Below, piece by piece: positions 1 to 9,428 of a DNA stretch of 64,000 bases. The stretch covers positions 744,001 to 808,000 of the forward strand of contig NZ_JAHVKO010000001.1 of assembly GCF_019800665.1 (NCBI RefSeq), read 5' to 3'. Numbering within the stretch: position 1 is the stretch's first letter; each line of letters begins with the position of its first letter. The notes under the pieces are model-generated. The model was not told where the DNA came from and searched no databases. It saw nothing but the letters and a program-made list of their open reading frames with translations. The stretch is from Microbulbifer agarilyticus. Its GTDB lineage: Bacteria > Pseudomonadota > Gammaproteobacteria > Pseudomonadales > Cellvibrionaceae. The position numbers were made by a program, and so were the translations under genes.

Positions 1-671
1 TGCTCAAAAGCATCGCCTTCCAGCAGAAAATCAAACAGGGTCGCACTCACCCGCGCATCACCACCAACAAACGGCAAGCGCGGATTGACCTCCCCAACAA
101 CAACGATTGGGCCATGGTTACGCGCTTCAGCGAGTGCCAGTAGTGGCAAGGTGAGATCGGGGTTGCTACTTAAGCTGTAGTCACTGCTGGAGTCGATGGC
201 CGGCGACACCATTTGCGCGACAACATTTACACCACGGTCTAAAAGATCACGCGGCACCAGCGTGTAATTCGTGCTGACATAATCCTGCTGCGCACTCGCT
301 ACATTGAGCATGCTCCCCGGTTGCATGAAAAACTCACACACCTCCACGTTACGCGGTAGCAGCCCCTTGCGCCGGGCCTGATTGTAGGCAAGATCTTGGT
401 AGTCACTATAGAGGCGGTCCAGCAAGGGTTGGACAAAACGACGCTGCAGTTCGTTCCCACTTGCCGGCCGCTCGAGCGTCAATGCGGTAAATATGGTCAG
501 GGAAATACGCGGATCGGCTTCGGCACGGGCGTAAAGGGCGTTCGCGAAATGGTTGGCTTTGCCAATCCCCAGTGGAAGCCCCAGCACGATGTGCTTACCG
601 ACTCGCTCGAGCACGGCATCGACACAGGCTTCCACCTCGTCGAAGGACTCAGGCTCTTTCGTTGATTGCAC
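1..671 (-). CDS. Acetyl-CoA hydrolase/transferase family protein, N-terminal part (cut by window edge)
   Basis: An open frame on the minus strand starts at a GTG (669-671), 21 bases after the stop of the acyl-CoA dehydrogenase gene, and runs off the left edge with about 223 codons visible. A stop lies in frame just upstream and no ATG is available, so GTG is the likely start; a G-rich AGCGGGG precedes it. The reading includes VLGLPLGIGKANHFANAL near residue 35 and, further on, PGSMLNVASAQQDYVSTNY and VVGEVNPRLPFVGGD. These resemble the N-terminal domain of the acetyl-CoA hydrolase/4-hydroxybutyrate CoA-transferase family, which moves CoA between acyl groups. Lying directly behind a fadE-like gene, it probably shares that transcript and could recycle CoA or activate short acids. 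The catalytic Glu of the family lies beyond the edge, so hydrolase and transferase cannot be separated. Confidence 0.75.
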   Translation of the reverse strand, partial: MQSTKEPESFDEVEACVDAVLERVGKHIVLGLPLGIGKANHFANALYARAEADPRISLTIFTALTLERPASGNELQRRFVQPLLDRLYSDYQDLAYNQARRKGLLPRNVEVCEFFMQPGSMLNVASAQQDYVSTNYTLVPRDLLDRGVNVVAQMVSPAIDSSSDYSLSSNPDLTLPLLALAEARNHGPIVVVGEVNPRLPFVGGDARVSATLFDFLLEGDAFE

Positions 672-692
672 GATGAAGACCCCGCTTTTACT

Positions 693-2924
693 TCAGCCCG
701 TTGTCTTCTGGCCACCAAGGGAATCGAAGTGATCTACCTGAATCGCCTTGTCAACGGCCTCGGCGGTGAGCTTCATCTCAGTGGCCTCTTCTTCATTAAT
801 CAACCCTTTGCTCAGCGCTTCCTCGACGGATTTCACACTGAGTGCGCGCACCCCACCCTTTTTCATTTTTTCACGGATATCGGCGGTCGCATGGCTGAGC
901 TCAAATGCCTGCTCGACGATATCGATACCATCACCCGGGTTACCCAGGAAGACACCTTCGGTAAGCCGCTCGCGCGTTTCGGAAGGCACCATAATCAAGT
1001 CAGCGCAGGCTTTGGCCTGCCGATCAGAAGCATCGCGGATACTGTGTCCCCACGGCATGGTGAGAAACTGCATCAGTTGGCCGATGAAACGGATGGGGAA
1101 ATTGTGGAACACCTCGATCAGGCTGACCTCAATGTTGTGGAAGCCCGAACGCATCGCAAACTCCAGTAATGGCCTGTCGCTGTCCGGGCTGCCATCGTCA
1201 TTAAAGCGCTTGAGCGCACAGCTCATGAGATAGAGATCACTCAATACGTCCCCGAGCCGCGCGGAAATCATTTCTTTCCGTTTGAGTTCACCACCCAGTG
1301 ATAAGAGGGAGATTTCAGTAACCAGCGTGAGTACCGCGGAATAGCGGTTCATCTGCCGGTAGTATTTGGCCGCATCGCCAACCCCCTTGGGGCTGCTGGC
1401 AAACAGGCCACCGGTCCAGCCATGAAATACTGCGCGGGCAAATGTTTTCAGCTGGAACATGAAGTGTTTCGGAAGTAGTGCATCCAGTTCTTTTACCCCG
1501 GCATCGTGGTCTGGATTGGTCGCCGCCTCCATTTCTTGCAGCAGGTAGGGATGACAGCGTATAGCCCCCTGCCCGAAGATCATCAGACTGCGCGTTAGGA
1601 TGTTTGCACCCTCGACGGTAATCGCAACGGGCACAGCCCGGTAAACGTTACCGAGATAGTTTGAAGGGCCATCAATAATCGCCTTGCCCGCATGGATGTC
1701 CATGGCATCATTGATCGACTGGCGCAGACCGAAGGTTGCGTGCGCTTTCATAATTGCCGAGATGACTGCGGGCTTGCGGCCCTGGTCGAGGGCGCGCGTG
1801 GTGGTCTTATGTGCAGAATCCAGTACATAAGCAATACCGGCGATTTCCGCGAGGCGCCGCTGCACGCCCTCAAATTTGCCGATAGAGATACCAAACTGCT
1901 CACGTACATAGGCATAGGCGCCTGTAGTGCGCGCGGCGAGCTTGGCGCCACCGGTGGAGAGTGACGGCAGCGAAATGCCACGTCCTGCGGCGAGCGCGCT
2001 CATCAACATATGCCAGCCGTGACCTATGTTTTCCTGGCCTCCGATGATCCAGTCCATGGGAATGAATACGTCTTTGCCCCAGTTGGGACCATTCATGAAC
2101 GCCTGCATCGCGGGAAGATGGCGCTGACCGATGGTTACGCCCTCGGTATCGGTAGGCACCAGTGCCACGGTAATACCGAGCTCTTCTTCATCGCCGAGAA
2201 TATGGTCCGGATCATAGAGTTTGAAAGCGAGCCCCAGGACAGTGGAAACCGGGCCAAGCGTGATATACCGCTTGTGCCAGTTGACGCGCATACCCAGAGT
2301 TTTCTCACCCTTGTAGGTCTCGTAACAGACGACGCCATTGTCCACCATCGCTGCTGCATCGGAACCCGCTTCTGGGCTGGTGAGGCCAAAACAAGGGATG
2401 TCGCGGCCATCGGCAAGGCGCGGTAGATAATGGCGCTTTTGCTCATCGGTGCCGTGGGCCATCAACAGCTCACCTGGCCCCAGCGAATTCGGCACCATTA
2501 CCGTTACCCCGACACTGGTGCTACGCGTTGATATCTTGGTTACGATTTGTGCGTGCGCGGTAGGTGAAAACCCGAGGCCGCCAAACTCTTCCGGAATGAT
2601 GATGCCGAAAAAGCGGTGTTTCTTCAGGAAATCCCATATTTCCGGCGAAATATCGTGGTCTTCATACGACACCTTCCAGTCGTCGACCATTTTGCACAGC
2701 TCTTCCACTGGGCCGTCGATAAATGCCTGCTCTTCTTCGGTTAATTCTGGCTGCCCCATTTTGAGTAACTGATCCCAGTCGGGCTTACCGGAGAGCAATT
2801 CTGCGTCCCACCATACCTCGCCCGCCTCCATGGCTTCGCGCTCGGTGTCCGAGATTGGCGGCAATACTTTCTTAATCCAGTTTAATAAGGGCGCGGTTAC
2901 CCACTTCTGACGCAAACTGCTCAT
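693..2924 (-). CDS. fadE: Long-chain acyl-CoA dehydrogenase, FadE-like
   Basis: A 743-residue protein with the FadE architecture: an acyl-CoA dehydrogenase core (FGIIIPEEFGGLGFS near residue 105, then FGLTSPEAGSDAAAM) and a long C-terminal extension beginning after VEGANILTRSLMIFGQGA. Family knowledge: it catalyses the FAD-dependent first step of beta-oxidation, making trans-2-enoyl-CoA. Escherichia coli FadE is about 814 residues with N-terminal membrane segments. This one is shorter and opens with a polar, Glu-rich stretch, so it may be soluble or peripheral. The downstream CoA-transferase-family gene is 21 bases away on the same strand, suggesting co-transcription. Substrate chain length cannot be read from the sequence. 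Confidence 0.9.
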   Translation of the reverse strand: MSSLRQKWVTAPLLNWIKKVLPPISDTEREAMEAGEVWWDAELLSGKPDWDQLLKMGQPELTEEEQAFIDGPVEELCKMVDDWKVSYEDHDISPEIWDFLKKHRFFGIIIPEEFGGLGFSPTAHAQIVTKISTRSTSVGVTVMVPNSLGPGELLMAHGTDEQKRHYLPRLADGRDIPCFGLTSPEAGSDAAAMVDNGVVCYETYKGEKTLGMRVNWHKRYITLGPVSTVLGLAFKLYDPDHILGDEEELGITVALVPTDTEGVTIGQRHLPAMQAFMNGPNWGKDVFIPMDWIIGGQENIGHGWHMLMSALAAGRGISLPSLSTGGAKLAARTTGAYAYVREQFGISIGKFEGVQRRLAEIAGIAYVLDSAHKTTTRALDQGRKPAVISAIMKAHATFGLRQSINDAMDIHAGKAIIDGPSNYLGNVYRAVPVAITVEGANILTRSLMIFGQGAIRCHPYLLQEMEAATNPDHDAGVKELDALLPKHFMFQLKTFARAVFHGWTGGLFASSPKGVGDAAKYYRQMNRYSAVLTLVTEISLLSLGGELKRKEMISARLGDVLSDLYLMSCALKRFNDDGSPDSDRPLLEFAMRSGFHNIEVSLIEVFHNFPIRFIGQLMQFLTMPWGHSIRDASDRQAKACADLIMVPSETRERLTEGVFLGNPGDGIDIVEQAFELSHATADIREKMKKGGVRALSVKSVEEALSKGLINEEEATEMKLTAEAVDKAIQVDHFDSLGGQKTTG

Positions 2925-3106
2925 TATTTGTCCTTTGGAAGGGCCGTTACAATTTGGTGATCTTGAGTTAGTGAACTGGAGTTATGCCGGGTGACGGGTA
3001 TACCGCCATCGGGCCTCGTCCGCATTCGAGGAAGTCATTGAAACTATAGGCAATCTGTCGGCCGGCAAGGGCCAAAGACATACTCAGAACAGTGTGCTGG
3101 CGCCGA

Positions 3107-3949
3107 TCAGGCAAGGGCTAGAGCGCCAATGCCACAAAAGATAATCAGTGCGCCGCAGACACGACGGATAGAAAGGCGCTCTTTCAGCAAAAACACAGAG
3201 ATTAGTGACGCGAAGAGGATGCTTACCTCTCGTGTTGCCGCGACCGCCGCCACCGGCATCAGCGAAGTCGCCCACAGTGCTATGCCGAACCCGCTCGTCG
3301 CCAACACGCCGGATAGAGAGCTGCGTAAAAAATTCGCGCGCGCAAATGCCAGGCCCTTTAGCGGGCGTGTTAGCAGGACAGCAACAATTACCCCGCCACC
3401 AGAAAGAATTTCAAGCCAGGCAACGAAACTCCAGGGGTTCTCTACAGTACGTACCCCTGCAGCGCCCAATGTGGTGTAGCCGGTAATAGCAATACCAGTA
3501 CCCAGCGAATAATAGATCCCAGCGGAACTTACCCGCAGTTCTTTCATGATTAGCGCAAAAATGCCGCAGCTGACCAGCAAAACCCCCACGATCTGCATGG
3601 GCTCAAGCGATTCATCGAGAAAAACCAGCGCAGCGCTTGCCACCATCAGCGGCGTTACTCCGCGCGCAATGGGATAAGCGGTACCATAATCGAGCGCATG
3701 ATAAGAACGCGACAGAAGAAAGAAATAGAGGTATTGGAATAAGGCGCCACCAATCAGGAAGATCAGTGAAGACTTTGCAGGCAGTGGTAGCTGTGTCGCA
3801 AGTAGAATGCCTGCAAAGAGACCGACGCTTCGGATCATTGCGAGCTGTAGAAACGCTTCTCCACTATGTTTAACGACTGCGTTCCATACAGCGTGCGCAA
3901 GTGCGGATAGAAGGACTAAAGAAAATAAAATTGAATCCGATATTGCCAA
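3107..3949 (-). CDS. DMT-superfamily (EamA) permease
   Basis: A 280-residue hydrophobic protein with about ten predicted membrane segments in two related halves, as in EamA/DMT transporters: the first half includes the segment FLIGGALFQYLYFFLL, the second ends in FLLKERLSIRRVCGALIIF. The FLDES motif in the first half and FLLKE in the second match the repeated DMT signature. The start is a TTG (3947-3949) one base after the rraA stop codon, with no ATG until about residue 38, so it is probably translated by coupling to rraA. The transported substrate (amino acid, nucleotide or drug) is unknown. Confidence 0.8.
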   Translation of the reverse strand: MAISDSILFSLVLLSALAHAVWNAVVKHSGEAFLQLAMIRSVGLFAGILLATQLPLPAKSSLIFLIGGALFQYLYFFLLSRSYHALDYGTAYPIARGVTPLMVASAALVFLDESLEPMQIVGVLLVSCGIFALIMKELRVSSAGIYYSLGTGIAITGYTTLGAAGVRTVENPWSFVAWLEILSGGGVIVAVLLTRPLKGLAFARANFLRSSLSGVLATSGFGIALWATSLMPVAAVAATREVSILFASLISVFLLKERLSIRRVCGALIIFCGIGALALA

Positions 3950-3950
3950 G

Positions 3951-4439
3951 TTACATCAATGGTTTTGGGGAAACTATCACACCGTTATTGTCAGCGTATA
4001 AATACTCTCCGGGATTAAAGGTAACGCCGCCAAAAGTCACAGCAACATCGCGTTCGCCGATGCCTTTCTTTTCGGTCTTCATGGGGTGACTTCCCAGCGC
4101 CTGCACTCCTAACTGTAGTTGAGAAATTTCATCTACGTCACGGATGCAGCCATACATCAGGATACCTTCCCAATTATTATCAAAGGCCTTTTCCGCCAGC
4201 ATATCGCCAAGACATGCGCGCCGCATTGAGCCACCTGCGTCCACGACCAATACGCGACCTGCGCCCTCTTCTGCCACCAGGTCACGCACGAGCGAATTGT
4301 CTTCAAAGCATTTAATTGTGGTGATCGTACCGCCGAAGGTTTCACGCCCGCCAAAGTTGATAAAGCCCGGCTCTACTACCTGAATCAGTTCAGGAAATTC
4401 ATCGCAAAGGTCGGGGGTCGAAATGTGATTACTGGTCAT
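3951..4439 (-). CDS. rraA: RraA-like regulator of RNase E activity
   Basis: A 162-residue protein, the usual RraA length when started at the ATG at 4439 ([12 protein letters not shown]). The hallmark segment [18 protein letters not shown] and the following [10 protein letters not shown] are present. In E. coli RraA is a trimer that binds the C-terminal scaffold of RNase E and inhibits it; the same fold serves as 4-hydroxy-4-methyl-2-oxoglutarate aldolase in other bacteria, so function is assigned by motif and length rather than proof. An RNase E gene is present at 43274-46255. A DMT permease gene follows with one base between stop and start. Confidence 0.88.
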   Translation of the reverse strand: MTSNHISTPDLCDEFPELIQVVEPGFINFGGRETFGGTITTIKCFEDNSLVRDLVAEEGAGRVLVVDAGGSMRRACLGDMLAEKAFDNNWEGILMYGCIRDVDEISQLQLGVQALGSHPMKTEKKGIGERDVAVTFGGVTFNPGEYLYADNNGVIVSPKPLM

Positions 4440-4533
4440 GGTGCGCTCCGAAAATGAAACTGTATAGCCGTGCCGATTACCCGGCCGCTTGTACAACATC
4501 ATAACCGCTATGTAGAGGCTTCTGCATTGCACA

Positions 4534-4576
4534 CACAAAAATGCCGGGTATCACCGCAATGGATAATACCCGGCAA
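4534..4576 (-). terminator. Rho-independent terminator of the L,D-transpeptidase gene
   Basis: TGCCGGGTAT (4542-4551) pairs perfectly with ATACCCGGCA (4566-4575). Read on the minus strand the hairpin is followed by TTTTTGTGTG. It lies after the stop of the L,D-transpeptidase gene and before rraA, so it should separate the two transcripts. Confidence 0.8.
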
Positions 4577-4657
4577 CAGGGCCTGCCGATTCCCGAAGCG
4601 CTGCCATCGAATGTCAGGCTCGGGCGCAGGCTGCCAAACCTTACCGATAACTCGCTA

Positions 4658-5341
4658 TTAATAAGTCACAGTCACCGGCATACCTACACGAGAATACTGG
4701 TAGAACTTGCGTGCCATATGCGGAGGCATACGTACACAGCCGTGTGAGGCAGGATAGCGCGGTACATGGCCAGACGCATGCAGACCGATACCACCATTGA
4801 AGCGAATGTAGTGGTTCATCTTCGCACCGCGATAGTAGGTACCCGCAGGACGACGATGTTTGCGCGTATCAACATCCGCTCTCACTACACGTCCGGTATT
4901 GCGATCTACATAGCTGCCATAAATGCTGGAACGGTGGTTGGGACGTTTCGCCAGCACCCGGAATTTACCGGTACCGGTACGAAAACCTTTCTTGCCAGAC
5001 GAAATGAATGATGAACCCACCAAACGACCGCCTTTGTAGAAATAGGCTTTCTGCTCACTCAGGTTAATACGTATGGAGGGCGCGCCGGAAGAATTCATCG
5101 CCGCAGTATCGTCAAACCAGTTGCCTCCGCGGTTGGCTTCGGCAAAGGAAGGCCAGAGCGTACCAACCAAGCCACCAACGAGAAGCATGACCGTGGCAAT
5201 AAACCGGCGGGAAGCAATTGATACGCCGTCGGCGACACTCACATCCCCTCCCGATTGGTCAAGCAGGTACTGGCTACTTCGCTGGCTGTTTGAATGGGTT
5301 ACTGGATCGTCGTCGGGAGAGAATTGAAAATGTCTAAGCAT
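4658..5341 (-). CDS. L,D-transpeptidase (YkuD domain), membrane-anchored or secreted
   Basis: A 227-residue protein when started at the ATG at 5341, which has GAGG seven bases upstream. Residues about 47-68 form a hydrophobic segment ending in SFAEAN, so it is a late signal peptide or signal anchor after an unusually long polar N-terminus. The YkuD domain begins with SIRINLSEQKAYFYK and carries the catalytic block GIGLHASGHV then YPASHGCVRMP, with the expected His, Ser-His-Gly-Cys-x-Arg. The family makes 3-3 cross-links in peptidoglycan or attaches lipoprotein to it, acting in the periplasm. No peptidoglycan-binding domain is visible, so its exact role is open. It appears monocistronic. Confidence 0.88.
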   Translation of the reverse strand: MLRHFQFSPDDDPVTHSNSQRSSQYLLDQSGGDVSVADGVSIASRRFIATVMLLVGGLVGTLWPSFAEANRGGNWFDDTAAMNSSGAPSIRINLSEQKAYFYKGGRLVGSSFISSGKKGFRTGTGKFRVLAKRPNHRSSIYGSYVDRNTGRVVRADVDTRKHRRPAGTYYRGAKMNHYIRFNGGIGLHASGHVPRYPASHGCVRMPPHMARKFYQYSRVGMPVTVTY

Positions 5342-5712
5342 GATCACACCTCAGTCAGAACTTGAATCGTTGGCTTCTGCTTCGAATAGGCAGATTTGGA
5401 TTAACCGCTCTCACGGTCACAAATGACACTTATGTGAGAACTCTTTCGATTCTATTGATGTGAAATTGTGTGCTTAGATTGATTTTATCGGGCGTATAGC
5501 AGTTTTATGGAATTTGGCAATTCACTTAGTCTCGCACCTGTATTTCCACAAGGCCTAAGCGGTGAAATGACCACACCCACTATCTTCAAAAGTAGCCATT
5601 AGCAGAGAACATTTTCCTAACGGCAAATAACAAAAAAGCGCCTTAAAAAAGGCGCTTTGCTTGAAATTTCCCAATCAGTACGCAAACAGCCGCACAAAAG
5701 CTGCGGGAATGC
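5342..5712. other. Intergenic region between L,D-transpeptidase and ppsA
   Basis: 371 bases with no convincing gene. It holds the ppsA terminator at 5632-5658. The remaining AT-rich 5400-5560 stretch presumably carries the promoter of the minus-strand L,D-transpeptidase gene, but no clear -35/-10 pair could be chosen. Confidence 0.5.
5632..5658 (-). terminator. Rho-independent terminator of ppsA
   Basis: AAAGCGCCTT (5635-5644) pairs with AAGGCGCTTT (5649-5658) around a four-base loop. On the minus strand the stem ends in TTTTTTGTTATTT, a good U-tract, about 55 bases after the ppsA stop. Confidence 0.88.
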
Positions 5713-8082
5713 TTACGGGGTATCGCTCTGGTTGGCGAGGTACAGCCAGGTATCAACCGCGGTGTCCGGGTTAAGGGATACGCTGTCAATACCTTCGTCC
5801 ATCAGCCACTGCGCAAAATCTTTGTGATCTGACGGGCCCTGGCCACAGATACCGACGTATTTACCCGCCTTTTTACAAGCCTGAATCGCACGGGACAACA
5901 ACATTTTTACCGCCGGGTCACGCTCATCAAACAGCTCCGCGACCAGTCCGGAGTCGCGGTCCAAGCCGAGGGTCAACTGGGTCAGGTCATTGGAGCCAAT
6001 GGAGAAACCATCGAAGTACTGCAGAAAATCCTCCGCCAGCAAGGCATTTGAAGGAAGTTCACACATCATGATGACTTTCAGCCCATTCTCACCGCGCTTG
6101 AGACCGTTCTGTTCCAGCAGCTCGATGACCTGGCGAGCCTCGTCCGGTGTGCGGACGAACGGCACCATGATTTCCACATTGGTAAGGCCCATCTCGTCAC
6201 GGACCTTCTTCAGCGCCTTACACTCGAGCGCAAAACACTGGCGGAAATCCTTGGAGCGGTAACGTGCAGCACCGCGGAAGCCCAGCATCGGGTTTTCTTC
6301 GCTCGGCTCGTACATCTGGCCACCCACCAGGTGCGCATATTCATTGGACTTGAAGTCCGAGAGGCGCACGATGGTGCGATTGGGTGCAAATGCGGCGGCG
6401 AGAGTGGAGATGCCTTCCACCAGTTTTTCGACAATAAAGTCTTCCGGGGATGCGTAACCGCCAATGCGATTGCGGATGGTGTGCTGCAATTCCTGCGGCA
6501 GGCGGTCCAGCTCCAGCAGTGCGCGTGGGTGGATACCGATCATCCGGTTCAAAATGAACTCCAGGCGCGCGAGACCAACGCCCTGGTTCGGTAGATTGCT
6601 AAACGCAAATGCGCGGTCCGGGTTGCCCACATTCAGCATGATTTTGAACGGCAGGTCGGGCATATCCGCGACTTCGGTGAGCGAGCGCTCGAAATCCAAT
6701 TGCCCGGACATCACGAAACCCGTATCGCCTTCGGCACAGGTCACGGTAACGGGCGTGCCAGTGGACAGCTTTTCGGTGGCGTCACCACAACCAACAACCG
6801 CCGGGATACCCAGTTCGCGCGCAATGATTGCCGCGTGGCAAGTACGGCCACCACGATTGGTGACGATGGCACTGGCCTTCTTCAGCACTGGTTCCCAATC
6901 CGGGTCCGTCATGTCGGTGACCAAGACGTCGCCGTCTTGCATTTGCGCCATGTCTTCAACCGAGTCCAGTACCCGCACAGGGCCCGCACCAATGCGCTGG
7001 CCAATGGCACGCCCCTCACACAGTACTTCACTGCGTTCCTGGAGCTTGTAGCGCTCGATGCTGGTACCCGTGTCGCGCGAGCGCACGGTCTCCGGACGCG
7101 CCTGCACGATAAACAGCTTGCCGCTGTCGCCGTCCTTCGCCCACTCAATATCCATCGGACGCTGGTAATGCGCTTCAATCTTGCGCGCCTGATTGGCCAG
7201 CTCCGTGAGTTCTTCATCATTCAGGGCAAAACGCAGGCGGTCTTCCTCATCCACTTGCACGGTTTTGACCGAACGGCCACAGTCACCGCTGGCGTCATAG
7301 ACCATTTTGATGGCCTTACTGCCCCGGTTTCGGCGCAAAATCGCCGGGCGGCCCGCTTCCAGCGCCGGTTTGTACAGGTAGAACTCGTCCGGGTTCACCG
7401 CACCCTGCACCACTGTCTCACCCAGGCCGTAGGCGGCGGTGACAAAGATGACATCGCGGAATCCACTTTCGGTATCGAGGGTGAACATTACGCCGGAAGC
7501 GCCGGTTTCACTACGCACCATGTGCTGGATGCCCGCGGAGAGATATACGCCGACATCCGCATAGCCAGTGTGTACGCGATAGGCAATAGCGCGGTCGTTG
7601 TACAGAGAGGCGAATACTTCGCGCACCGCCTGCAGTACGGACTCAATACCGCGGATGTTCAGGAACGTCTCCTGCTGGCCGGCGAACGAAGCGTCCGGCA
7701 AATCTTCGGCAGTCGCCGAGGAGCGTACCGCTACAGCCGTCTCGCCGCCGCCCAGAGCCTCGTAACCTTCGCGGATCTCTTTTTCAAGCTGTGCGGGGAA
7801 TGGCGTGTCTAGCAGCCACTGGCGTATCTCTTCACCCGCAGCGGCCAGTGCGGTGACATCATCCACATCCAGGTTCTGCAGGCGCTCAGCAATACGTGTG
7901 TCCAGGTTCGCGCCGCTCAGGAATTCACGAAATGCCTCCGCAGTGGTGGCGAAACCGCCAGGCACACTCACACCAGCCCCAGACAATGAGGAGATCATTT
8001 CACCAAGAGAGGCATTCTTTCCGCCAACCTTGTCGACGTCCGCCATGCCGAGTTTCGCGAAATCGAGAGTATAAGTGGTCAA
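5713..8082 (-). CDS. ppsA: Phosphoenolpyruvate synthase
   Basis: A 789-residue protein, close to E. coli PpsA (792). It converts pyruvate and ATP to phosphoenolpyruvate, AMP and phosphate in gluconeogenesis. Domains in order: an ATP-grasp-like N-terminal domain ([11 protein letters not shown] at 20-30; [19 protein letters not shown] near 118), the phosphohistidine domain with [12 protein letters not shown] (His416 by count), and the C-terminal PEP-utilising barrel ending in GICGQGPSD. The Thr before the catalytic His, target of the PpsR regulator, is present. The regulator gene ppsR is divergent 287 bases away. A strong terminator follows. Confidence 0.97.
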   Translation of the reverse strand: MTTYTLDFAKLGMADVDKVGGKNASLGEMISSLSGAGVSVPGGFATTAEAFREFLSGANLDTRIAERLQNLDVDDVTALAAAGEEIRQWLLDTPFPAQLEKEIREGYEALGGGETAVAVRSSATAEDLPDASFAGQQETFLNIRGIESVLQAVREVFASLYNDRAIAYRVHTGYADVGVYLSAGIQHMVRSETGASGVMFTLDTESGFRDVIFVTAAYGLGETVVQGAVNPDEFYLYKPALEAGRPAILRRNRGSKAIKMVYDASGDCGRSVKTVQVDEEDRLRFALNDEELTELANQARKIEAHYQRPMDIEWAKDGDSGKLFIVQARPETVRSRDTGTSIERYKLQERSEVLCEGRAIGQRIGAGPVRVLDSVEDMAQMQDGDVLVTDMTDPDWEPVLKKASAIVTNRGGRTCHAAIIARELGIPAVVGCGDATEKLSTGTPVTVTCAEGDTGFVMSGQLDFERSLTEVADMPDLPFKIMLNVGNPDRAFAFSNLPNQGVGLARLEFILNRMIGIHPRALLELDRLPQELQHTIRNRIGGYASPEDFIVEKLVEGISTLAAAFAPNRTIVRLSDFKSNEYAHLVGGQMYEPSEENPMLGFRGAARYRSKDFRQCFALECKALKKVRDEMGLTNVEIMVPFVRTPDEARQVIELLEQNGLKRGENGLKVIMMCELPSNALLAEDFLQYFDGFSIGSNDLTQLTLGLDRDSGLVAELFDERDPAVKMLLSRAIQACKKAGKYVGICGQGPSDHKDFAQWLMDEGIDSVSLNPDTAVDTWLYLANQSDTP

Positions 8083-8369
8083 TGATCTGTCCTCTAAGAC
8101 TGCGTTTCTGGCGGCAAATTATAAGGAAGGGTTTTGTAAATAATACCCCGCAAATACCACTGAAAATCGCCAATATTTGTTGTAATTTTTCTACAAAGTA
8201 CGCGCATGCAATCGGAATTCGACTACATCAAGTATGTGTATGCATAAAGCACAGCGTCGATTGACTGTTGTATGATTGGATAAACAGGCGGCCGAAGCCG
8301 TTCTGCCTAAAGCAGAAAATTTGCGAGTAGCTTCGGGATCGCAATCAATGTATTTGCAAAGACAAAATT

Positions 8370-9254
8370 ATGACGGATTCCACACCGAGCCATGCATCTG
8401 CTATTCAGGCGCAGAGCGCAGTAACGGGTAGCACTAAAAAACGTACAGCGTTTTTTATTTCAGATGGTACCGGTCTTACGGTAGAGGGTATTGGCCACAG
8501 CCTGCTTGCACAGTTTCGCGACCAGCATGTTGAGCAAGTTACCGTCCCCTACGTGGACTCAGAGGCGCGAGTGAAACAGGTGTTGCAGCGTATAGAGCGT
8601 GCCGCCGAGGAGTCCGGCCTGCAGCCGATCATCATTACCAGTATTGTCTCAGACCAGATACGCAACCAGTTGCACGAAAGCTCTGCACTGATGCTGGATG
8701 TCTTTGAAAGTTATCTAGCGCCGCTGGCAAACCTGTTCGGAACAAACCCGGCGCGCACGGTAGGCGTTTCCCACGGCATTTCCAACGACAGCCGCTATAG
8801 CGCGCGCATGGAGGCCGTGCACTTCGCCATGGATAATGACGATGGCCGCCGCACGCGAGAATTTGAAAGTGCAGACGTGATCCTCGTTGGCGTATCGCGC
8901 TCGGGCAAGACACCCACGTGCCTGTATCTTGCCCTGCAGTTCGGGTTGCGTGCAGCAAACTATCCGATCACCGAGGAGGACATGGACTCCACCTCCCTGC
9001 CGAAAATCCTGCGCCCCTATCAACACAAACTCTTCGGCCTCACCATCGACCCCCGCCGCCTGATGAGCATCCGCCAGGAACGGCGCGCCAACAGCCGTTA
9101 CGCGTCCCCTGAGCAGTGCGAATTTGAAGTGCGCCAGGTTGAGCAAATGCTGCGGCGCGCACAGATACCCTACCTCGATGCGACAGAGCTGTCGGTGGAA
9201 GAGCTCGCGACCCGACTGATGTCGCAGGCGGGAATTGAGCGCAGAATCAGCTAG
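8370..9254 (+). CDS. ppsR: PEP synthase regulatory protein (bifunctional kinase/pyrophosphorylase)
   Basis: A 294-residue protein of the PpsR/DUF299 family. By family knowledge it inactivates PEP synthase by ADP-dependent phosphorylation of the Thr next to the catalytic His and reactivates it by Pi-dependent removal. The N-terminus carries TAFFISDGTGLTVEG and a P-loop-type GVSRSGKTPTCLYLA lies near residues 174-188. The first 25 residues (Ser/Ala/Thr-rich) exceed the usual family start, so translation might begin later, but the ATG at 8370 is the first available. It is divergent from ppsA, the standard arrangement. The shared 287-base spacer contains no recognised operator. Confidence 0.95.
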   Translation: MTDSTPSHASAIQAQSAVTGSTKKRTAFFISDGTGLTVEGIGHSLLAQFRDQHVEQVTVPYVDSEARVKQVLQRIERAAEESGLQPIIITSIVSDQIRNQLHESSALMLDVFESYLAPLANLFGTNPARTVGVSHGISNDSRYSARMEAVHFAMDNDDGRRTREFESADVILVGVSRSGKTPTCLYLALQFGLRAANYPITEEDMDSTSLPKILRPYQHKLFGLTIDPRRLMSIRQERRANSRYASPEQCEFEVRQVEQMLRRAQIPYLDATELSVEELATRLMSQAGIERRIS

Positions 9255-9428
9255 ATTTTCATAGTGCCCAGTGAACGGACTCAGCTAACGCAGCGTATTA
9301 CTACCTGTCGCAACACCCTGTGGTGGCGTTTCGATAGGCTCAGCGGGCAAATTGGAGTAAAGTAGCGCCGCCCAAAAGGCTACGCCTATTGCCTGAGAGA
9401 AACCTGCGCGGTAAACCCGCCCGGAAGT

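Noticed and set aside
6700..7812. A 370-codon plus-strand open frame inside ppsA
   Set aside because: Shadow of the PEP synthase gene; no ribosome site or recognisable protein.
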